Assembly (NCBI RefSeq): GCF_900176375.1
Contig: NZ_FWYF01000001.1
Location: 1,746,449 to 1,810,448, forward strand
Source: Reichenbachiella faecimaris
GTDB lineage: Bacteria > Bacteroidota > Bacteroidia > Cytophagales > Cyclobacteriaceae
Reading direction: 5' to 3'
DNA length: 64,000 nucleotides
Of the stretch, positions 1 through 9,837 are shown piece after piece (position 1 is the first letter of the stretch; each line of letters starts with the position of its first letter). The translations under genes were made by a program, and so were the position numbers. The notes under the pieces are model-generated. The model searched no databases. It was not told the origin of the DNA and saw nothing but the letters and a program-made list of their open reading frames with translations.

Positions 1-1
1 T

Positions 2-649
2 GGGACTGGCAAGAGTGTCTTATTAAAAAATATTGTTGGCCTCATTCAGCCAGATAAGGGACAGGTTCTTTTTGACGGCAGAGATTTTACGAATGCTGGC
101 AAGAACATGAAAACTGAAATAAGAAGAGAAATAGGCATGCTCTTTCAGGGTGGCGCACTTTTCGATTCCATGACAGTAGAACAAAATGTCATGTTTCCCC
201 TCAATGTGCTAACAACCATGGGCAAGGAAGAAAAATTGGATCGAGTCAATCATTGCCTTGACAGAGTACAATTGACTAACGTGAATGAAAAAATGCCTTC
301 AGAAATCAGTGGAGGTATGAAAAAGCGTGTAGGCATAGCTCGTGCGATAGTGAATCATTCCAAATATTTGTTTTGTGATGAGCCCAACTCTGGACTGGAT
401 CCGCAAACATCAATTACTATTGACAATCTGATCAAAGAAATCACAGAGGAACTAAACATCACCACTGTGGTAGTAACCCACGATATGAATTCTGTCATGG
501 AGATAGGTGATAAAGTGAGCTTCATCTATCAAGGCCAAAAACTGTGGGAAGGCAACAATGAGTCAATTTTTGATTGTGAAGTCAAAGAACTTCAAGACTT
601 TATTTTTGCCAATAACCTAATGCGAAATGTAAAGCGTATGAGGGGTTGA
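2..649 (+). CDS. ABC transporter ATP-binding protein, MlaF-like (5' end outside window)
   Basis: The reading frame is open from base 2, so the gene starts upstream of the window. The first residues GTGKS are the end of the Walker A motif. They are followed by a Q-loop (LFQGG), the signature ISGGMKKR, Walker B (YLFCDEP) and the H-loop (VVVTHD). The GGALFDSMTVEQNV segment after the Q-loop and the short C-terminus resemble MlaF/Ttg2A-type ATPases, which power retrograde phospholipid transport between the outer and inner membranes. That assignment is by family resemblance; the permease (MlaE) and MlaD partners are not visible here and would be expected upstream. Nothing follows it on the same strand: the next large genes run the opposite way. 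Stop TGA at 647-649. Confidence 0.85.
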   Translation, partial: GTGKSVLLKNIVGLIQPDKGQVLFDGRDFTNAGKNMKTEIRREIGMLFQGGALFDSMTVEQNVMFPLNVLTTMGKEEKLDRVNHCLDRVQLTNVNEKMPSEISGGMKKRVGIARAIVNHSKYLFCDEPNSGLDPQTSITIDNLIKEITEELNITTVVVTHDMNSVMEIGDKVSFIYQGQKLWEGNNESIFDCEVKELQDFIFANNLMRNVKRMRG

Positions 650-769
650 TCAGGTGTTTACCCAAAGCAGCAATAGGAATGAAGAGTAGCTAATCACTGC
701 GGCAATAAGTTTAAACATCTTCCAGTAAAATTCGTCCCCTTTTTTAACGAGATAACTAAGTAACATCAT
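650..769 (-). CDS. Possible 39-aa membrane peptide or gene remnant
   Basis: A short minus-strand frame starts at a double ATG (769 and 766) and ends at TGA 652-650, abutting the stop of the convergent ABC gene. It encodes a basic start and one hydrophobic segment (IAAVISYSSFLLLLWV). The frame stays open about 18 codons further upstream without an ATG, so it could be the 3' end of a decayed gene. I do not recognise the protein. The rest of the gap to base 900 shows nothing clear. Confidence 0.2.
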   Translation of the reverse strand: MMLLSYLVKKGDEFYWKMFKLIAAVISYSSFLLLLWVNT

Positions 770-899
770 AACAGGATTGGATTTGTTTTCTATTCGAAGT
801 ACTATAATTAACTCACCAGATAAAAATTAATTATACCAAGTGCTTCATAATTTCGACAGACATAGTTGTTTCAGCGGTCAACGTGAATTGGAGAATTGA

Positions 900-3800
900 C
901 TAAAACAAGGCAGTTACCTGCATTCTTCCCATGTGAATGACAGGCCGATCTACTGATTTTCTACCCTCATAACCCAGATTCATTTGTAAGCCTGAAATGA
1001 GTTTCTGACTGTAATTGAATTGCCACGAATAATTAGTACCTGGCTGTAGTGCCTCCAAGAGTTCGTAGGACGCAGCATTGGTCAAATCACCCTCGAAAGC
1101 AATATCTGCAATTCTGAAATTGGCGTTCAATGCATTCTTCACACCATTAGACCAGCGGGATTCAAAAACCATCTCATGGATTTTAGAATTTTCACCTCCA
1201 TCAGCCACTTGCACATTGCTTTTAGTCGCCAATCGATACGCACTACTAAACCTGATGTTATTAGCTGGCTGCCATATCAGACCAGGCAATAACTCCTTGG
1301 CCAGTATTAAATAGTTTCTGTTCTCCTGAAATTGAGAGGCGTTTTCCTTTTCGGAACGTTTGTATCCGCCAGTAACTGTAAGTTCCTGGCTCAGATGAAA
1401 TCGTAGGTTGAAGCTATATTCGCGATTGGCTCTGGATTCGATACCTCTTGAGATCAATTGTTTGGAATGGTTGACTAAGTAACCCACATCTCCACCAAAT
1501 CCACGTCCTGATCTGTTGTAAAAAAATACTGTTCTAAGGGCGTCACGCACAAAAATCATATCAGCATTGGCAATATCCAGCTCGAAAGGATTGAATCTCA
1601 AGTTGAAATCATCATTTGTATTTTTCTTATTGATATTGACACTTGATCGATTGGATATTTTGCTTAAAACCTCAGTCAACCCTCCATTATTTTTCCATTT
1701 TTTGGGCATTTGTGAATTCACTGAGAAGATAAAAACCGTATGGAACGCATTCACAAAGTCCGTGGTGGGTACAAATACGCGAATGTAAGTTCGTTCGTCA
1801 AAATTGATGGCCTCGAAAAATTCCGTCAAATCCTGTACGCCATCCCCATTCAAATCACGCCAGGTGTGTGTCCCCTCACCTGCAGCCACTTCGATATAAA
1901 TAAATTCCCTTAAAATCTCCCTGCTACTGGAAGTAGCGTAAGACAAATCCGTGCGTATATGCCCATCCCATAATCCACCTTGCCAATTGAGTCTGCCCAG
2001 TATAGAATTTTCATCCTCTAGATAACTGAAGGCTTCCTGATAGTCTACCTGACGATAAGTAAAAGTCAAATCCAAGCGATTTGTTTTGTTCAGATGGGCT
2101 GAAGTGTTGGTAGACAATGTTTTGGATTTCGAGTAGGGCAGCAAAAATCCATTTTGCACATTTCTATCCTCCCTTACTATATAGTCCAATCTATAATTGA
2201 TATTAAGAGAATCATTATTTCTAAGGTAAAATTGATGGGCTGTGAAGTTCATGGCTGAACGATATAGCGAATCGTTGGCCACCAGTCGCACTTCATTTTC
2301 ATCCTGTTCAATTTTGTAACCTGGTACTACAAAAAAGCGATCCATGAAGATTTCGCCATGCCACCTTCTCCATTCTGAATTTTCTCTCAGGTTTTCATTT
2401 TTCAAATAAAAGTGTCTCCCAGATAATTTTACAGACCCAAAGTTTTTTCGCATTTCGACTTCATGTTGGAATCCGTCTATTGCACTTTCTTTTTTACGCA
2501 AGGAAAAACGGCCAGAAACCATGTTCTGAAAATCTCTCTGTAGTAAGACAGAACTGTTGAATATATTATCTGCCGTTCTAAATGTATCTGACTGAGGGCT
2601 ATAACTCCAGTCACGATCATATTCGATCGAGCGATAGCGATCTATTGGCTTGAAGTCTGCACCATCGTGTTCAAAATCTATACTGGCTGAAAATTGTGAC
2701 TTTGGCATAATTTCAAGTGGCAATTGTTCCATTAATAAACCCACTTTGTAAGCTGCATCTTGATTGTCATGGTTCCCTATTGGGGAATATAGATTCAAGT
2801 CCTGATTTGAAAATGCAACCTCACCATAAGTTTTGATATGTTTGGTCAGTTTGGTTTCTGCACCTAATACCATGAGCTGCTTTGAATTGGGGGCAGGTAT
2901 AAACCTGACTGCTTCGTACGAACCCTGATTGATGCCGCCAGTCGGAGAGACCCACTGGTATACACGTCCATTTATGTCATTGATAAGCAGTTCGTAGCTA
3001 CCACTGCCCGACCCTACATTTGAGAAAGATACTTTATAAAGTTGCTGTGTTGAATCTCTTGAATAGACATAAATCTCTTGAATATTGCCATCTAAGTCTA
3101 GTGTGTCTTTCTTCTCATACAACACCAAATGGGCGCTAAATTCGGTTTCATTCCCTCCTTCTATTGGCACTGGCAATTGCTCATCCCCAGCCTGACTCAT
3201 GAGTGTTTTGTCGGCATCAGTTAGTAAAAAAGCCAGTGGTTTATTTTCATTGTCCTTTTCACGATAGTACTCAAAATGAAAATTACTTTTTGGCGTGCTA
3301 ATCTCCTGTCTGGCATTGACCACAGACCGACTATAATTTTGATCGGAATATTCATAAGTCACACGGATTCGGGAAAATTGTGTAATCTGAATGGTTGGGT
3401 TGAAGGTAATCTCCCCTAAATTATAGTCAATAATATAATCATGACTGTAACCCCTGGTCAATGGCTTGCCGTCTAAAAATACCTGCTCTGAATTCGCCAA
3501 AACCACAATAAAACGCTGACCGTCTGGACCAGGCAATTGATAGGGGCCCTGCAAGCCTTCAATAGCAGCTACCGTGACATCAGCAAATTGCCCCTTGGCT
3601 GCTGCAATCGCCAGGCTAGAACGTGCCTTGAGCTTTTCATTGATATTGTAATTCACATCAAATTGACCCCCTTGCACATTTTTATAATGTCTCAAGAAAT
3701 TGGAGTTGCCATTGGTCAAAACCACATCTCCTGCTTTGAGTGATAGATTTTCATTGTATATCTCAAATGTTATATTGTCGAACTCACGAAGTTGCTGAGT

Positions 3801-4370
3801 ATTTCCTTCTGGCTGAAAAGGTACATTTTGGTCTGTGATATCCGCTCGGATATTGAGATTGTCAGAAAGCTTTCCATCCATCTGAAAATTAAAAACAGAA
3901 TTCACATTCAGGCTTTGCGAGTTTCCGAATGTTACGCCACGAGACAAACTTCCAGTTTTATAAATCTCAGGAGTAGAAAACAGTTCCTCTTTTTGATATA
4001 CATAATTATTGATAGTTGGTCGTTCACTAAAGGAGGCCGTGGAATCATACAGACTTTTCGATTTGTGCGCATAAACCTTGCGCCTTGGCAGGGGGATCAC
4101 TCGATAGCAGACTTCAATGTGTTGGTCAGAAGGTGTAGCTATTCTTAGTTTTTGGTCTTTGGTATCAAACGAAAATTCAAGATTTGGATCAAGGACAATC
4201 GATTTTGGGTCAATGACCAAACTGTCGGTAAGAAAAACTGTGTGTTCTCCACGATTCAGCGTTTTGCATCTTAGTGATGATTGCGCAAATACGGACTGAC
4301 TTAAAATCAGAAACATAAGCGAACCAACAACACCTACCATGGCATGAAACACGTATGCCCTGCCCCTCAT
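900..4370 (-). CDS. Large outer-membrane beta-barrel protein, unknown function
   Basis: This 1156-aa protein has an N-terminal signal peptide (hydrophobic stretch ending SVFAQ, about residues 12-30). A middle segment contains LPGPDGQRFIVVLANSEQVFLDG followed by DYIIDYNLGEITFNP at about residues 275-330; similar segments occur in SprA and in other large Bacteroidota surface proteins. The second half is rich in alternating aromatic and polar strands and ends in phenylalanine (VTALF), as expected for an outer-membrane barrel. It is about half the length of SprA and I do not call it SprA. Its ATG (4370-4368) overlaps the TAA stop of the upstream kinase gene by one base, so the two are probably translationally coupled. 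Function unknown; envelope location is well supported. Confidence 0.75.
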   Translation of the reverse strand: MRGRAYVFHAMVGVVGSLMFLILSQSVFAQSSLRCKTLNRGEHTVFLTDSLVIDPKSIVLDPNLEFSFDTKDQKLRIATPSDQHIEVCYRVIPLPRRKVYAHKSKSLYDSTASFSERPTINNYVYQKEELFSTPEIYKTGSLSRGVTFGNSQSLNVNSVFNFQMDGKLSDNLNIRADITDQNVPFQPEGNTQQLREFDNITFEIYNENLSLKAGDVVLTNGNSNFLRHYKNVQGGQFDVNYNINEKLKARSSLAIAAAKGQFADVTVAAIEGLQGPYQLPGPDGQRFIVVLANSEQVFLDGKPLTRGYSHDYIIDYNLGEITFNPTIQITQFSRIRVTYEYSDQNYSRSVVNARQEISTPKSNFHFEYYREKDNENKPLAFLLTDADKTLMSQAGDEQLPVPIEGGNETEFSAHLVLYEKKDTLDLDGNIQEIYVYSRDSTQQLYKVSFSNVGSGSGSYELLINDINGRVYQWVSPTGGINQGSYEAVRFIPAPNSKQLMVLGAETKLTKHIKTYGEVAFSNQDLNLYSPIGNHDNQDAAYKVGLLMEQLPLEIMPKSQFSASIDFEHDGADFKPIDRYRSIEYDRDWSYSPQSDTFRTADNIFNSSVLLQRDFQNMVSGRFSLRKKESAIDGFQHEVEMRKNFGSVKLSGRHFYLKNENLRENSEWRRWHGEIFMDRFFVVPGYKIEQDENEVRLVANDSLYRSAMNFTAHQFYLRNNDSLNINYRLDYIVREDRNVQNGFLLPYSKSKTLSTNTSAHLNKTNRLDLTFTYRQVDYQEAFSYLEDENSILGRLNWQGGLWDGHIRTDLSYATSSSREILREFIYIEVAAGEGTHTWRDLNGDGVQDLTEFFEAINFDERTYIRVFVPTTDFVNAFHTVFIFSVNSQMPKKWKNNGGLTEVLSKISNRSSVNINKKNTNDDFNLRFNPFELDIANADMIFVRDALRTVFFYNRSGRGFGGDVGYLVNHSKQLISRGIESRANREYSFNLRFHLSQELTVTGGYKRSEKENASQFQENRNYLILAKELLPGLIWQPANNIRFSSAYRLATKSNVQVADGGENSKIHEMVFESRWSNGVKNALNANFRIADIAFEGDLTNAASYELLEALQPGTNYSWQFNYSQKLISGLQMNLGYEGRKSVDRPVIHMGRMQVTALF

Positions 4371-7300
4371 TACACCTCTTGATAAAGTGGAAGTTCTATA
4401 TAGAAAGTGGTGCCAATGTTCTCTTTAGTTTCAAACCAAATGTCTCCCCCAGCATGTTCTATCCCTCTTTTGGCTACTGCCAAACCTATCCCTGAACCTG
4501 TTTCTTTGGTGCTAAAGTTTGGCGTAAAAACTTTGTCTTGAATATCCTTAGGGATTCCCTCTCCTCTATCCCTAAAGCTTATTTGCAGCTTTTCATTTTG
4601 ACGAATCAAAGACACTCGCAAGCTCGCATTGGCCATCGTTTTCATGGCCTGAAAAGCATTTAGTATGAGGTTATTAAAGATTCTTCCGAATAGCTTTTTG
4701 TCTCCCATAACAGTGAATGTCCCAGATTCCAATTCTTTCTCTATGGCCTTGTCTACATGTAGGTCAATTGACTTTTCAAGCGTTTGGCGGATATCGAACG
4801 GCTCCCGCTCTGGTGTGGGCATCTTGGCAAAGTGACTGAATGAGGTAACAATTTCATCCAACGTATCTATCTGACTCAGTAAAATTTCAAGTGATTTTTT
4901 GTCCCCTTCCTTACCCTTCAAAATCCTATGCAAATGCTGAATGGTCAGCTTCATTGGAGTCAATGGGTTTTTGATCTCATGAGCCACCTGCTTGGCCATT
5001 TCGCGCCAAGCGGCTTCTTTTTCGTTTCTGGCCAGTTCAATTTTGGTACTCTCCAACTTGCTGAGCATATTGTTGTATTCATTGACTAACGTCCCAATTT
5101 CATCATCCGTATGCCATTCAATGGGTTCATTTACCTCCACAAAACCTGTTTCGTGCAAACGATCAGCTATAGCTACAATCGGCTTGGTCAACTTCGAAAT
5201 AATGAAGTATGCAATGAGAATTGACAGAATAAAGACGAATGTAAATATGTTGATAATATTCCCAAACAGTTGGACTTGTTGTCTGGTCAGGTGGTTTTTA
5301 GAAGCAAAATATGGTGCGGCTAGCACACCAAGTAATTCACCTGATTCTGGTGATAAGACAGAAACATAAGAGGTTTTATACAAAAAATTGCCAATGGACT
5401 CATCCAAAATCAAACTCTCCTTTTGTTTACGAACCAGTTGATCCATTGCATCAGCTACTAAATATTCAGAAACTATGTTTGATTCAAAAATCATAGGTGT
5501 ACTCGACGCCAACAAACGGCCATCCTGATTATATAAATTCAAATCCATTCCTGAATGATGCGCCAACTCAGACACATCATTTTCCAACTGTTCTTTATTG
5601 ATCTCCCGTGTGTAGAACGAACTTAAATGGTCATTGATGTCCTCAGTCATCACCAAAGCCTTTTTAAGATTTGACTTGTCTATTTCTTTTCTATTAGAAA
5701 CGTCCGTACTGGTCATTACCGCAACGCCTACAAGCACCAGGGGAATAACAAATGACGCACCTGAATAGAGCAAAATTTTAGTGGAAAAATTGAGCTGAAT
5801 GGTGTCGTTTGGTAGCAAAGCATAGTTGAGGAGAAATATCAAACTGGCTACACTCAAAAAGAACGCAAATAAGAATGAGAAATTCGATATGATGTTGGTA
5901 TTGGGGTAGACAGGGCTGGATATCAAAATTGACTTAGCGCCTGATTTAGACCCCAAATGAAAAAAACCCTCCTTCTCAATTCCTGTACTATACAATTCGG
6001 GAAGGTCCAACAATTCGCTATTCACAAACGATTCATAGTCAAATTCTCCTGATTTATAAATGAGCTCATCAGACTGATAAATGGCGTAGTCATAGTCTGT
6101 CGTAGAGCGCTGTGATCTGTCCACCAGCAGTTGAGGAAGCACCCGTTTGCCAGAAAATTTTTTAAGTCGTAATTCTATTTCCAAATACCCTGTCACGTTT
6201 CTATAGCGCTCCAATTCAACGAAACAGACAAATTTTTTGCGTTTTTGCAAGTCCATTTGACCATCATAGTAAATCCCATTATAGCTGGTATAGAACTCTG
6301 GAGACTGATATTTCTGCTTTAGTTCTTCAATGGTTTTTCCTTTGTGCTTGGAGGATATAGCCCTTCCCTTTTCGTCAAATAATGCAATCTCAATTTCATA
6401 ATTATTGAAATAAGTGTTGAAATAGGTTCTTTTGATTCGCTGAACAATACTCTCTCTTTGGCTCTGAGGGTTGATCATTTTGCCATTGATGACCAGATCA
6501 TTCTTTATCTGCCTCATGAGGTTAGACAACAAGTACTCCCCATCAATGTCGCGATCGAGCTGCAAATAAGTAGCAAACTTCCTAATCTTATCTGTTTCTT
6601 TCTTTTCGAAAGATTTATAAATCAAAATTGAGCCAGCCATGGCTAAAAGAATGGCAGAAAGCATCAAATAGTTCAAACTGTCAAACCTCAATTTCTTGAG
6701 ATTATCTGGCAGTTTAAATAGAAAAACTAGTATCTGATATACCAAATTACCAATCAGGACCAGCCAAATATTGGCATAGGAAAACATCAACAGCCAGGAA
6801 ATAATCAGGCATATCGTATGTAAAGTGAGGAACTCACGCTTATTGCCATCTATGTAGCGAAAGGCATCAAAACCAAAATAGGTAATTAAAAAATATAGAA
6901 TGGCGACCATGGCAATCAACAAATAGGCAAAAATGCGCTCTAGCGGAAATTGCAAGGATTCTGTGATATCTAATGTGATCTGAGAATGTGCCAAAACGAT
7001 CTGAACTGTGTCTGCAAATAGATAAAAGGCAATGTAACCCAAGAAGATAGACAAATAACAAATCCATTTTGCCCATTTCTTATTGGCCCAAGCGGCAAAA
7101 TTACCCTTCTGGGTAAGTACATATACCAGAAAAATATTGAGTGCGCAAACATTCAACAGTGCATCTCCAAGACTAGCATAAAACCATTCAAACCTAAAGG
7201 TAGACCCTGCAAAAACGCCCAGTCTAAAATAAGCACTTGGAAATTCGGCAAGGAGCATCCCTCCCCTCATAAGGATGAAAATCACCATTAAAAATGCCGC

Positions 7301-7927
7301 TCCATAATTGAATCCTTTTTTGTTCATTATCCCTAGCGCCGAATAATAGATAGCTAAAAAAAGGCCACCAAAAAACAAGAGAATGGTCGTGAGAATGAGG
7401 TGATTGGCTTGAGGTGCATAATTAGATCGCCCTGTCCATTGTACATTAAATAAGGTCTTGCCTTTGTGCGTAATAGGTATGGATTCAGCACCATAACCAA
7501 TTTCTATATTGTTGGGGATGATGATGGGATTGTATTCATCTGGAAAAGAACGAAGGGCTGAATCAAAAACCCTTCTAACAGGAACAAATGCAATAATTTT
7601 AAATGCTTCCTCTTCAGTAATTCTATCGTAAGTTTTAAAAAGATATTCTCCTTGATAGGTGGAGAGTAAAGGTTCAGATGGGGCAAGAATAAATGCTTCT
7701 AATGGAGGAATGAGTAAGTTATCCGTCCAACTGATCAGCTTACCTTTTTGATTATACACCAAGAAATCAATCCCTAATATGGGCTGAAAGAATGGGATTC
7801 TATCCTCCACCAGTTCATAGGCCATATCGAATCGTTGATAATGATCCGCAATTGTGACTTCTATCCGCTCTGCCTCAGTGGCAACATCTATTTTAGAAAA
7901 CGCAACAAGGTATACCAATACTGCCAA
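4370..7927 (-). CDS. Very large NtrY-like sensor histidine kinase
   Basis: About 1185 aa. The N-terminal half has several membrane segments and two extracytoplasmic sensor-like stretches. A last transmembrane pair leads into a HAMP linker (SKLTKPIVAIADRL) and a HisKA box AHEIKNPLTPMKL with the phospho-acceptor His near residue 983. The HATPase part has an N-box (NNLILNAFQAM), G1 (DRGEGIP) and G2 (GSGIGLAVAKR). The layout resembles NtrY-type kinases, but the family usually has about 600-750 aa, so this is a long variant. There is no adjacent response regulator. The start is unclear: no ATG or GTG exists in frame after the TGA at 8003-8005. TTG at 7927 cuts the first membrane segment short, while ATT at 7981 would give KK plus a complete anchor. 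The next gene overlaps its stop by one base. Confidence 0.85.
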   Translation of the reverse strand: MAVLVYLVAFSKIDVATEAERIEVTIADHYQRFDMAYELVEDRIPFFQPILGIDFLVYNQKGKLISWTDNLLIPPLEAFILAPSEPLLSTYQGEYLFKTYDRITEEEAFKIIAFVPVRRVFDSALRSFPDEYNPIIIPNNIEIGYGAESIPITHKGKTLFNVQWTGRSNYAPQANHLILTTILLFFGGLFLAIYYSALGIMNKKGFNYGAAFLMVIFILMRGGMLLAEFPSAYFRLGVFAGSTFRFEWFYASLGDALLNVCALNIFLVYVLTQKGNFAAWANKKWAKWICYLSIFLGYIAFYLFADTVQIVLAHSQITLDITESLQFPLERIFAYLLIAMVAILYFLITYFGFDAFRYIDGNKREFLTLHTICLIISWLLMFSYANIWLVLIGNLVYQILVFLFKLPDNLKKLRFDSLNYLMLSAILLAMAGSILIYKSFEKKETDKIRKFATYLQLDRDIDGEYLLSNLMRQIKNDLVINGKMINPQSQRESIVQRIKRTYFNTYFNNYEIEIALFDEKGRAISSKHKGKTIEELKQKYQSPEFYTSYNGIYYDGQMDLQKRKKFVCFVELERYRNVTGYLEIELRLKKFSGKRVLPQLLVDRSQRSTTDYDYAIYQSDELIYKSGEFDYESFVNSELLDLPELYSTGIEKEGFFHLGSKSGAKSILISSPVYPNTNIISNFSFLFAFFLSVASLIFLLNYALLPNDTIQLNFSTKILLYSGASFVIPLVLVGVAVMTSTDVSNRKEIDKSNLKKALVMTEDINDHLSSFYTREINKEQLENDVSELAHHSGMDLNLYNQDGRLLASSTPMIFESNIVSEYLVADAMDQLVRKQKESLILDESIGNFLYKTSYVSVLSPESGELLGVLAAPYFASKNHLTRQQVQLFGNIINIFTFVFILSILIAYFIISKLTKPIVAIADRLHETGFVEVNEPIEWHTDDEIGTLVNEYNNMLSKLESTKIELARNEKEAAWREMAKQVAHEIKNPLTPMKLTIQHLHRILKGKEGDKKSLEILLSQIDTLDEIVTSFSHFAKMPTPEREPFDIRQTLEKSIDLHVDKAIEKELESGTFTVMGDKKLFGRIFNNLILNAFQAMKTMANASLRVSLIRQNEKLQISFRDRGEGIPKDIQDKVFTPNFSTKETGSGIGLAVAKRGIEHAGGDIWFETKENIGTTFYIELPLYQEV

Positions 7928-8022
7928 AGCAACAATTGACAGGCCCAGACCAGAGAATATGTATTTTTTGCTATTGATAATTTTGGTATTAGAATCCGTT
8001 GATCAAAATACACAAAATTACG

Positions 8023-8406
8023 CTAACTGGAGTATTTGGAGTTGAATCTAATCCCGCCAAAAAGATGTAGGAATATGGCTCTCGAATACTTGAACATGGC
8101 TGGCCAAAGTAGCGCTACTGAACTGATCACCACTGTCATGTAAACCCATGTGTCTGGATTGTCAAAGAAATTGTAAAGTATAAATCCTGTAGCCAAGGTG
8201 ATAGCCGCTGAGAAACCATAGCTGACAAACATAGCTCCAAAATAGAAGCCTGGTTCAGGTTCATAAGTCTGGTCACAGTTTGGGCATTTATCATGCATTT
8301 CCATGCTAAACCACTTCTTTGTCAAAGCGTATTTGAACATATTGCCTTCGCGGCAACGTGGGCATTTACAATTCAATAACGCCTCGCTTGAGCTTTTTTT
8401 TCGCAT
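8023..8406 (-). CDS. DUF983 membrane protein
   Basis: A 127-aa protein with two CxxC pairs (CPRC near residue 15 and CPNC near residue 41), a PGFYFGAMFVSYGF segment and two hydrophobic helices, which is the pattern of DUF983. The family is often found near cytochrome oxidase genes; its function is not established. The Cys pairs suggest a small metal-binding knuckle on the cytoplasmic side (inference). Its start overlaps the end of the upstream 85-aa gene by 41 bases in another frame. It lies last in the oxidase assembly block. Confidence 0.8.
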   Translation of the reverse strand: MRKKSSSEALLNCKCPRCREGNMFKYALTKKWFSMEMHDKCPNCDQTYEPEPGFYFGAMFVSYGFSAAITLATGFILYNFFDNPDTWVYMTVVISSVALLWPAMFKYSRAIFLHLFGGIRFNSKYSS

Positions 8407-8623
8407 TTTTTTTGCTAGTTAAATACCAAAGTAGTCCAACAATAGGAATGATCAGGTAAGGCGTAAAGAACAAATACATGATCCCAAAGTTCAAGCCCTC
8501 AGCCAAACTCAACTCACCATGACTGACATTGTTTACAATGGTGGTCTTGCACATAGCACATTGAGCCCAAGCCTGAGCGCTTAATGCCACCAGTAAACCA
8601 ATAGTAAATAAGACTCTTTTCAT
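8366..8623 (-). CDS. Small exported membrane protein with CxxC motif
   Basis: An 85-aa protein with a clear signal peptide ending AQAWAQ, immediately followed by CAMCKTT, then one transmembrane helix (about residues 48-68) and a very basic tail (KKNAKKKLKRG). The mature protein would place the Cys pair at its periplasmic N-terminus and be anchored by the C-terminal helix. The position among oxidase assembly genes suggests a role in copper or thiol handling for the oxidase, but this rests only on context and the CxxC. I do not recognise a named family. Confidence 0.7.
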   Translation of the reverse strand: MKRVLFTIGLLVALSAQAWAQCAMCKTTIVNNVSHGELSLAEGLNFGIMYLFFTPYLIIPIVGLLWYLTSKKNAKKKLKRGVIEL

Positions 8624-8658
8624 TTAATTCAATTATCTCACAAAGATGTTTACGAGAA

Positions 8659-9231
8659 TTATTGAGGGTAGTATGGGCTTGCCAGAAAATAAACCAGCAC
8701 ACCTGTCACTGACACAAACATCCAAATAGGCCAAGTGTATTTTACTGTCTTTTTGTGCTTTTCAATTTCGCCAGCTATGGCAAAGTAAAAAGCAAAAAGC
8801 ACAAATGGAATAACCACAAAAGACATTCCGATATGCGTTAATAAAACAGTCAGATAAAAGTATCTGAGATTACCAATGCGTATCTCCTCTCCATGCTCCA
8901 GAATCCCATTTAGATTAGCATCACCAAAAATAGCTGATGGGCTGGTAGAGTGATACAATGAATAAGCCAGCACGAAGATAATGCCCAGAGTCAGCGCGAA
9001 TGACATAAAAAATTTGTGCCATAGGATCTCTCCTTGTCTTGCATATCTTTTTCCCATCAATAAGAAAATAGCTGTCATGGAATTAACCAAAGCATTGAAT
9101 GCTGGAATATCCTTGAGCCAGATATAGTCGGCTGATATTTTATACGGGGAGAATAGAAACACGCCTATCAACCCTGGTACTGCCACAGACAGCAGAATGA
9201 TCACAATCAATGCTACTTTACTATCTTTCAT
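8659..9231 (-). CDS. DUF420 membrane protein, oxidase-associated
   Basis: A 190-aa protein with about five transmembrane helices. Conserved-looking histidines sit in membrane segments (WHKFFMSFAL, LYHSTSP, LTHIGMSF), as in the DUF420 family, which is commonly encoded with caa3-type oxidases; a DUF420 relative, CtaM, is needed for maturation of some heme-copper oxidases. It sits 18 bases after the SCO-like gene and is probably co-transcribed with it. Family membership is well supported; the assembly role is by analogy. Confidence 0.8.
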   Translation of the reverse strand: MKDSKVALIVIILLSVAVPGLIGVFLFSPYKISADYIWLKDIPAFNALVNSMTAIFLLMGKRYARQGEILWHKFFMSFALTLGIIFVLAYSLYHSTSPSAIFGDANLNGILEHGEEIRIGNLRYFYLTVLLTHIGMSFVVIPFVLFAFYFAIAGEIEKHKKTVKYTWPIWMFVSVTGVLVYFLASPYYPQ

Positions 9232-9249
9232 TTTTGTAGTTTTTGTATT

Positions 9250-9834
9250 TTAATCACTTAGTAGAATAAATAATTCTGTATTCAATCGGTCAATTTCTTT
9301 TAGAATCATGGGATCGTAATACCCTCTTATTTGTCGATTTTGATCAACTAATACCAAGCCACTATCCGCCTTCATTTGAGAATTCAAATCCAACTGCAAT
9401 ATACATCTTCCCAATTTCATCAAATTGCTATCAGGCAGATTAAATCTCTTCCATGCATCGTATCTTGATGGTGTAAATAGGGTGTCCCTTTGTGCTCTTA
9501 TTGAAACCAATGTAATATCCTTCCTGCCCTTATACTTTTCCAGAAAAGTGTACATGTTATTTCTGAGCTTATCAGAATCAGAGTTTCCTAACTCATATAC
9601 TGTTATTCCCCTAGGGGATACTTTCTCACCCACAAGCACATTTAGTGCTGCTTCGTTTAGTTGATAAGGTTGTCCTGAAACAGAGGACTCACACCCCTCT
9701 AATGGCGTTACTATTCCCGATTGAAAATAGATGGGTATAGCAAATTGATTTTTTCCAAACCCTTGTAGAAACAGGTATAAAAGAACTGGCAGTATCAGTA
9801 TCAGAAATAGAAATATAGACTTGGTCTTCTTCAT
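9250..9834 (-). CDS. SCO-like thioredoxin-fold protein lacking the copper CxxxC motif
   Basis: A 194-aa protein with an N-terminal membrane anchor (about residues 5-25). The C-terminal pattern (GLVLVDQNRQIRGYYDP, then EIDRLNTEL) is the ending typical of SCO/SenC copper chaperones of cytochrome oxidase. The CxxxC copper site expected in the middle is absent: only two separated cysteines are seen (in EGCESS and LGRCIL). It therefore probably does not act as a classic copper-delivering Sco1, unless those cysteines come together in the fold. Gene order (terminator, this gene, DUF420) matches the SCO position in related operons. Its ATG lies only a few bases past the terminator at 9838-9871, so expression depends on read-through or a promoter I cannot identify. 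Confidence 0.65.
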   Translation of the reverse strand: MKKTKSIFLFLILILPVLLYLFLQGFGKNQFAIPIYFQSGIVTPLEGCESSVSGQPYQLNEAALNVLVGEKVSPRGITVYELGNSDSDKLRNNMYTFLEKYKGRKDITLVSIRAQRDTLFTPSRYDAWKRFNLPDSNLMKLGRCILQLDLNSQMKADSGLVLVDQNRQIRGYYDPMILKEIDRLNTELFILLSD

Positions 9835-9837
9835 TTT

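Noticed and set aside
900-4370. Identification as the gliding/T9SS protein SprA
   Set aside because: It shares only a short motif, and is about half the length of SprA.
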